This document shows, one piece after another, positions 40,801 to 41,802 of a DNA stretch of 41,802 bases; the stretch's first letter is position 1, and each line of letters starts with the position of its first letter. The position numbers and the translations under genes were made by a program. The DNA is from a virus. The notes beneath the pieces are model-generated. The model had not been told where the DNA came from. It did not search any database and worked only from the letters and a program-made list of their open reading frames with translations. The DNA lies in IMG/VR virus record IMGVR_UViG_3300017773_000030, positions 1 to 41,802 of that record; one strand, given 5' to 3'.

Positions 40801-41802
40801 GTTCAGGACAAATATCTGAAAGTTTTGCTACAATGAGTGTTGCAAATGCAAGGGGATTTAAAGAAAATGAAATATTAAGTTTAAAGAAACAAACTAATAG
40901 TGGTTTTACTACAGAATATATTTTGGTTCAAAGCTCATCACTAGATAATGGTTCAAGTGATACTAATTTTGCTGGTAAATTATTTGTACAACGAGGGTAT
41001 GGACATGGAGTAACTGGTAATAGTTCTTCATTAGGTGGGACACCAGCAAACTCACAATCCTATGAACCAGGACAAGTATTAGTTTCTACTGGCATAACAG
41101 GTAGTGGGTTCATAAGATTAAATGCAAATCCAAATGATACATCAACACCTTTTATAGATATTGTTGAAAGAACTGGTACTGGAATATACGATGTGGAATT
41201 AAAAACTAGAATAGGTGATTTATCAGGTGTGGCTGGAACACGAAATGTACCATCTGATTTTACTGGTTTTGGTTTGATGAGTGAGGTTGCTTTCTTATCA
41301 GGTTCTAATATTAAATTAGAAACACCAAGATTTTTACTTGGTGATTTGACCTCTGCTTTTGTTAGTGGTTCAAATGGAAACATAGAAATAAGTTCAAGTA
41401 ATTTTCATTTAACACCAGAAGGTAGTATAACAGCTTCAAAAGGTTTACTCGAAAATGTAAGAATTGTTGGTGGTGCTGCTGATAATACAATAACTCCTTT
41501 TGATTTTGCCAATCCAGGTTTTATCGGCGGTGGAAAATCAAATGAAATTTTGAATTCTAATAATTCATTTTTAGGTGGTGGACAACAAAATGAGATATCA
41601 AAATCCTCCGAATCAACGGTTGTTGGTGGGCAAAATAATAATATAAAGAATGGTTCTCTTTCATTTATTGGTGGTGGTATTTTTAACAAAATTACAGGTT
41701 CAAATCAATCTAGTATTGTAAGTGGAAAGGGAAATCATATTTGGTATTCCGATGATTCTGGAGTATTAAGTGGTGTTGGTAATGCAATATCGGCATCAGA
41801 TA
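37881..41802 (+). CDS. Giant beta-helical tail fibre, 3' end cut by the window
   Basis: An open frame from ATG at 37881 to the last base (about 1307 codons) without a stop. The first 320 residues are a globular attachment region (MPELFSQVLDLKEKDVFLE; IPKEFRRDTPVKFRLRF). Then comes a long Gly/Ser/Thr-rich shaft with many TIGGF repeats (about residues 530-900) and three copies of an FISGSGGNIEISSS-type block. From about residue 1212 the pattern changes to YadA-head-like repeats (FIGGGKSNEI, FLGGGQQNEI, VVGGQNNNI, FIGGGIFNKI), a left-handed beta-roll of adhesins. It is probably the main long tail fibre for host recognition. Real length and C-terminal chaperone or tip domain are outside the window. 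Confidence 0.8.
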   Translation, partial: MPELFSQVLDLKEKDVFLETEINDNLYFSISGLPSNLSYGKHPFAITYNDPNNQPLLKNLSNIVFEFVDSRGTVIFSNLVDISELSGAGNGFVWIKKDPLRTADEIADGPAFFYVMGELGGNEIPMEWRGIYNVRTTFVYDIRKDYPNTSPLLLNSPIDVQTNLNISESVEFDNEDDVFKRSFININLSNLQTNGGKIESVELAYNEQNAFTDDFNIITTYPLTSGSFETIDSTATSGLNPITNTTKIEIPKEFRRDTPVKFRLRFLNTSKQLAQYLDEDRQGEIVEVTSSFLNFEGAPLFIEREDNLLKGSMFTGNAVGKGFEQSGKNSAFLKTVDYEGFKSASLEKGSPGIMFFSGSVLTSSGDDYTGIGLELVANSESFFRFRSNPSVFDVRAQSFFVGSKEVQFISGSGGNIEISSSIFHLNPSNNILSISGTIKANAGNIGDFEIIDGKISGSNITFDANRSQIFKTDQGPGSDASAAFNQLRDEYYIDFTPSSSNDPVGTDYYIKMGPNFMVDKSGILIASGAIFEGTVSASAGFLGGFVIESSSIRSRDYSVSISGSPTPNGFFISSSNFNVKGNGNITGSQVLFTGGTIGGFELSSTQINSTNDNLILKSSGQITASNAQIQGKITAETGTIGGFNIGTNLESSGGTLNLKGGTGQITGSNVLFSGGTIGGFTLNGGVGQSSLIGKSGTTERFRLDLLSGELSVNGNDAFGITLGGDASSGYEATTGTSIPIVLATEEDASRTVVRFGDANQFIKFDSGGTPKLFISSSNYFLGGSSQFISGSGGNIEISSSNFHLDNQGNVDMSGTITATGGVIGGFTINSDNLTATNFVLNTTDKSLSLGSGNTIFIADADDGIQLGHATFASAPFSVTPAGVLKATSGTIGGFTLSSTQITSNNLIIDSVGILQTSNFIPNLRGWRISSEGNGNAEFENVKIRGTISTAVFEKETINAVGGQLYVANSTTLTGSGQISESFATMSVANARGFKENEILSLKKQTNSGFTTEYILVQSSSLDNGSSDTNFAGKLFVQRGYGHGVTGNSSSLGGTPANSQSYEPGQVLVSTGITGSGFIRLNANPNDTSTPFIDIVERTGTGIYDVELKTRIGDLSGVAGTRNVPSDFTGFGLMSEVAFLSGSNIKLETPRFLLGDLTSAFVSGSNGNIEISSSNFHLTPEGSITASKGLLENVRIVGGAADNTITPFDFANPGFIGGGKSNEILNSNNSFLGGGQQNEISKSSESTVVGGQNNNIKNGSLSFIGGGIFNKITGSNQSSIVSGKGNHIWYSDDSGVLSGVGNAISASD
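39102..41411 (+). repeat. Long-period repeat blocks in the fibre gene
   Basis: An 18-codon block encoding F(I/V)SGSxGNIEISSSxFHL occurs at 39102-39155, 40239-40292 and 41358-41411, spaced 379 and 373 codons apart. Shorter TIGGF units lie between the first two and beyond the second. The DNA of the blocks has diverged at silent positions, so the duplication is old, but it marks a repeated architecture of the fibre shaft. Confidence 0.75.

Noticed and set aside
40298-41689. Three minus-strand open frames (139, 107 and 94 codons) at the right end
   Set aside because: They are antisense to the intact fibre reading frame, lack Shine-Dalgarno sequences, and have compositions explained by the reverse of Gly/Ser/Thr-rich repeats.
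1-41802. tRNA genes, CRISPR arrays, insertion sequences, integrase or attachment sites
   Set aside because: By eye I found no cloverleaf with a GTTCRANTC-type arm, no spaced direct repeats, no transposase or integrase and no terminal inverted repeats. A covariance-model tRNA search would be decisive.

Overview
The window is a tightly packed, AT-rich stretch of a tailed bacteriophage genome with a contractile (T4-type, myovirus-like) tail. Nearly all genes lie on the + strand, and neighbours overlap by 1 to 11 bases or sit a few bases apart. Recognisable T4-lineage functions are a late sigma factor (gp55-like), a gp5/VgrG-like spike, gp25-like and gp6/baseplate-J-like wedge proteins, a tail-protein-I-like baseplate protein, a RuvC-type resolvase, a TOPRIM primase and a recombination nuclease. 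Most are very diverged from T4 itself, which suggests a distant (far-T4) environmental, probably marine, phage. Several exported phage proteins have signal peptides followed by Gln (SQ, GQ), as is common in the Bacteroidota/Marinimicrobia (FCB) group, and four genes need a host with a prepilin peptidase. An FCB-group marine host such as Marinimicrobia is therefore an inference, not a demonstrated fact.

Layout. 1-2400: a sigma70-like promoter, small unknown genes, a small membrane protein and the late sigma factor. 2399-6821: baseplate spike and wedge genes. 6821-20911: very large baseplate or tail-periphery proteins carrying DNRLRE-like, LamG-like, PKD-like and InlB-repeat-like extracellular domains, ending in a 1531-aa tail-I-like protein. 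20970-23556: three smaller tail-fibre-type proteins. 23589-29246: an unusual cell-envelope island described below. 29285-33040: a run of small proteins, most sharing an N-terminal sequence that looks like a T4 capsid-targeting/prohead-protease signal; they may be packaged in the head and injected. 33037-37652: RuvC, primase and a single-chain Mre11-Rad50 (SbcD-SbcC, gp47-gp46) fusion. 37649-37810: a hidden minus-strand ribbon-helix-helix regulator. 37881 to the end: the first ~1307 codons of a giant beta-helical fibre that runs off the window.

The most exciting part is 23589-29246. Between tail genes and the putative injected-protein genes, the phage encodes an outer-membrane-type protein, a 16-residue peptide with eight cysteines, an exported 41-residue Lys-rich peptide, a membrane protein with the N-terminal domain of type II secretion/type IV pilus ATPases but no ATPase domain, an exported thioredoxin fold without its CxxC, two related small membrane proteins and, after a terminator and a palindrome-rich promoter, four successive prepilin-like proteins plus a small exported protein. 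No pilus motor, prepilin peptidase or secretin is present, so these products would have to work with or against the host machinery. Pilus or secretion hijacking, receptor masking and superinfection exclusion are the leading hypotheses; none is proven by sequence alone.

A second recurring signal is the motif ATATTTAT just upstream of several transcription-unit starts on both strands, a candidate late promoter element for the gp55-like sigma factor.
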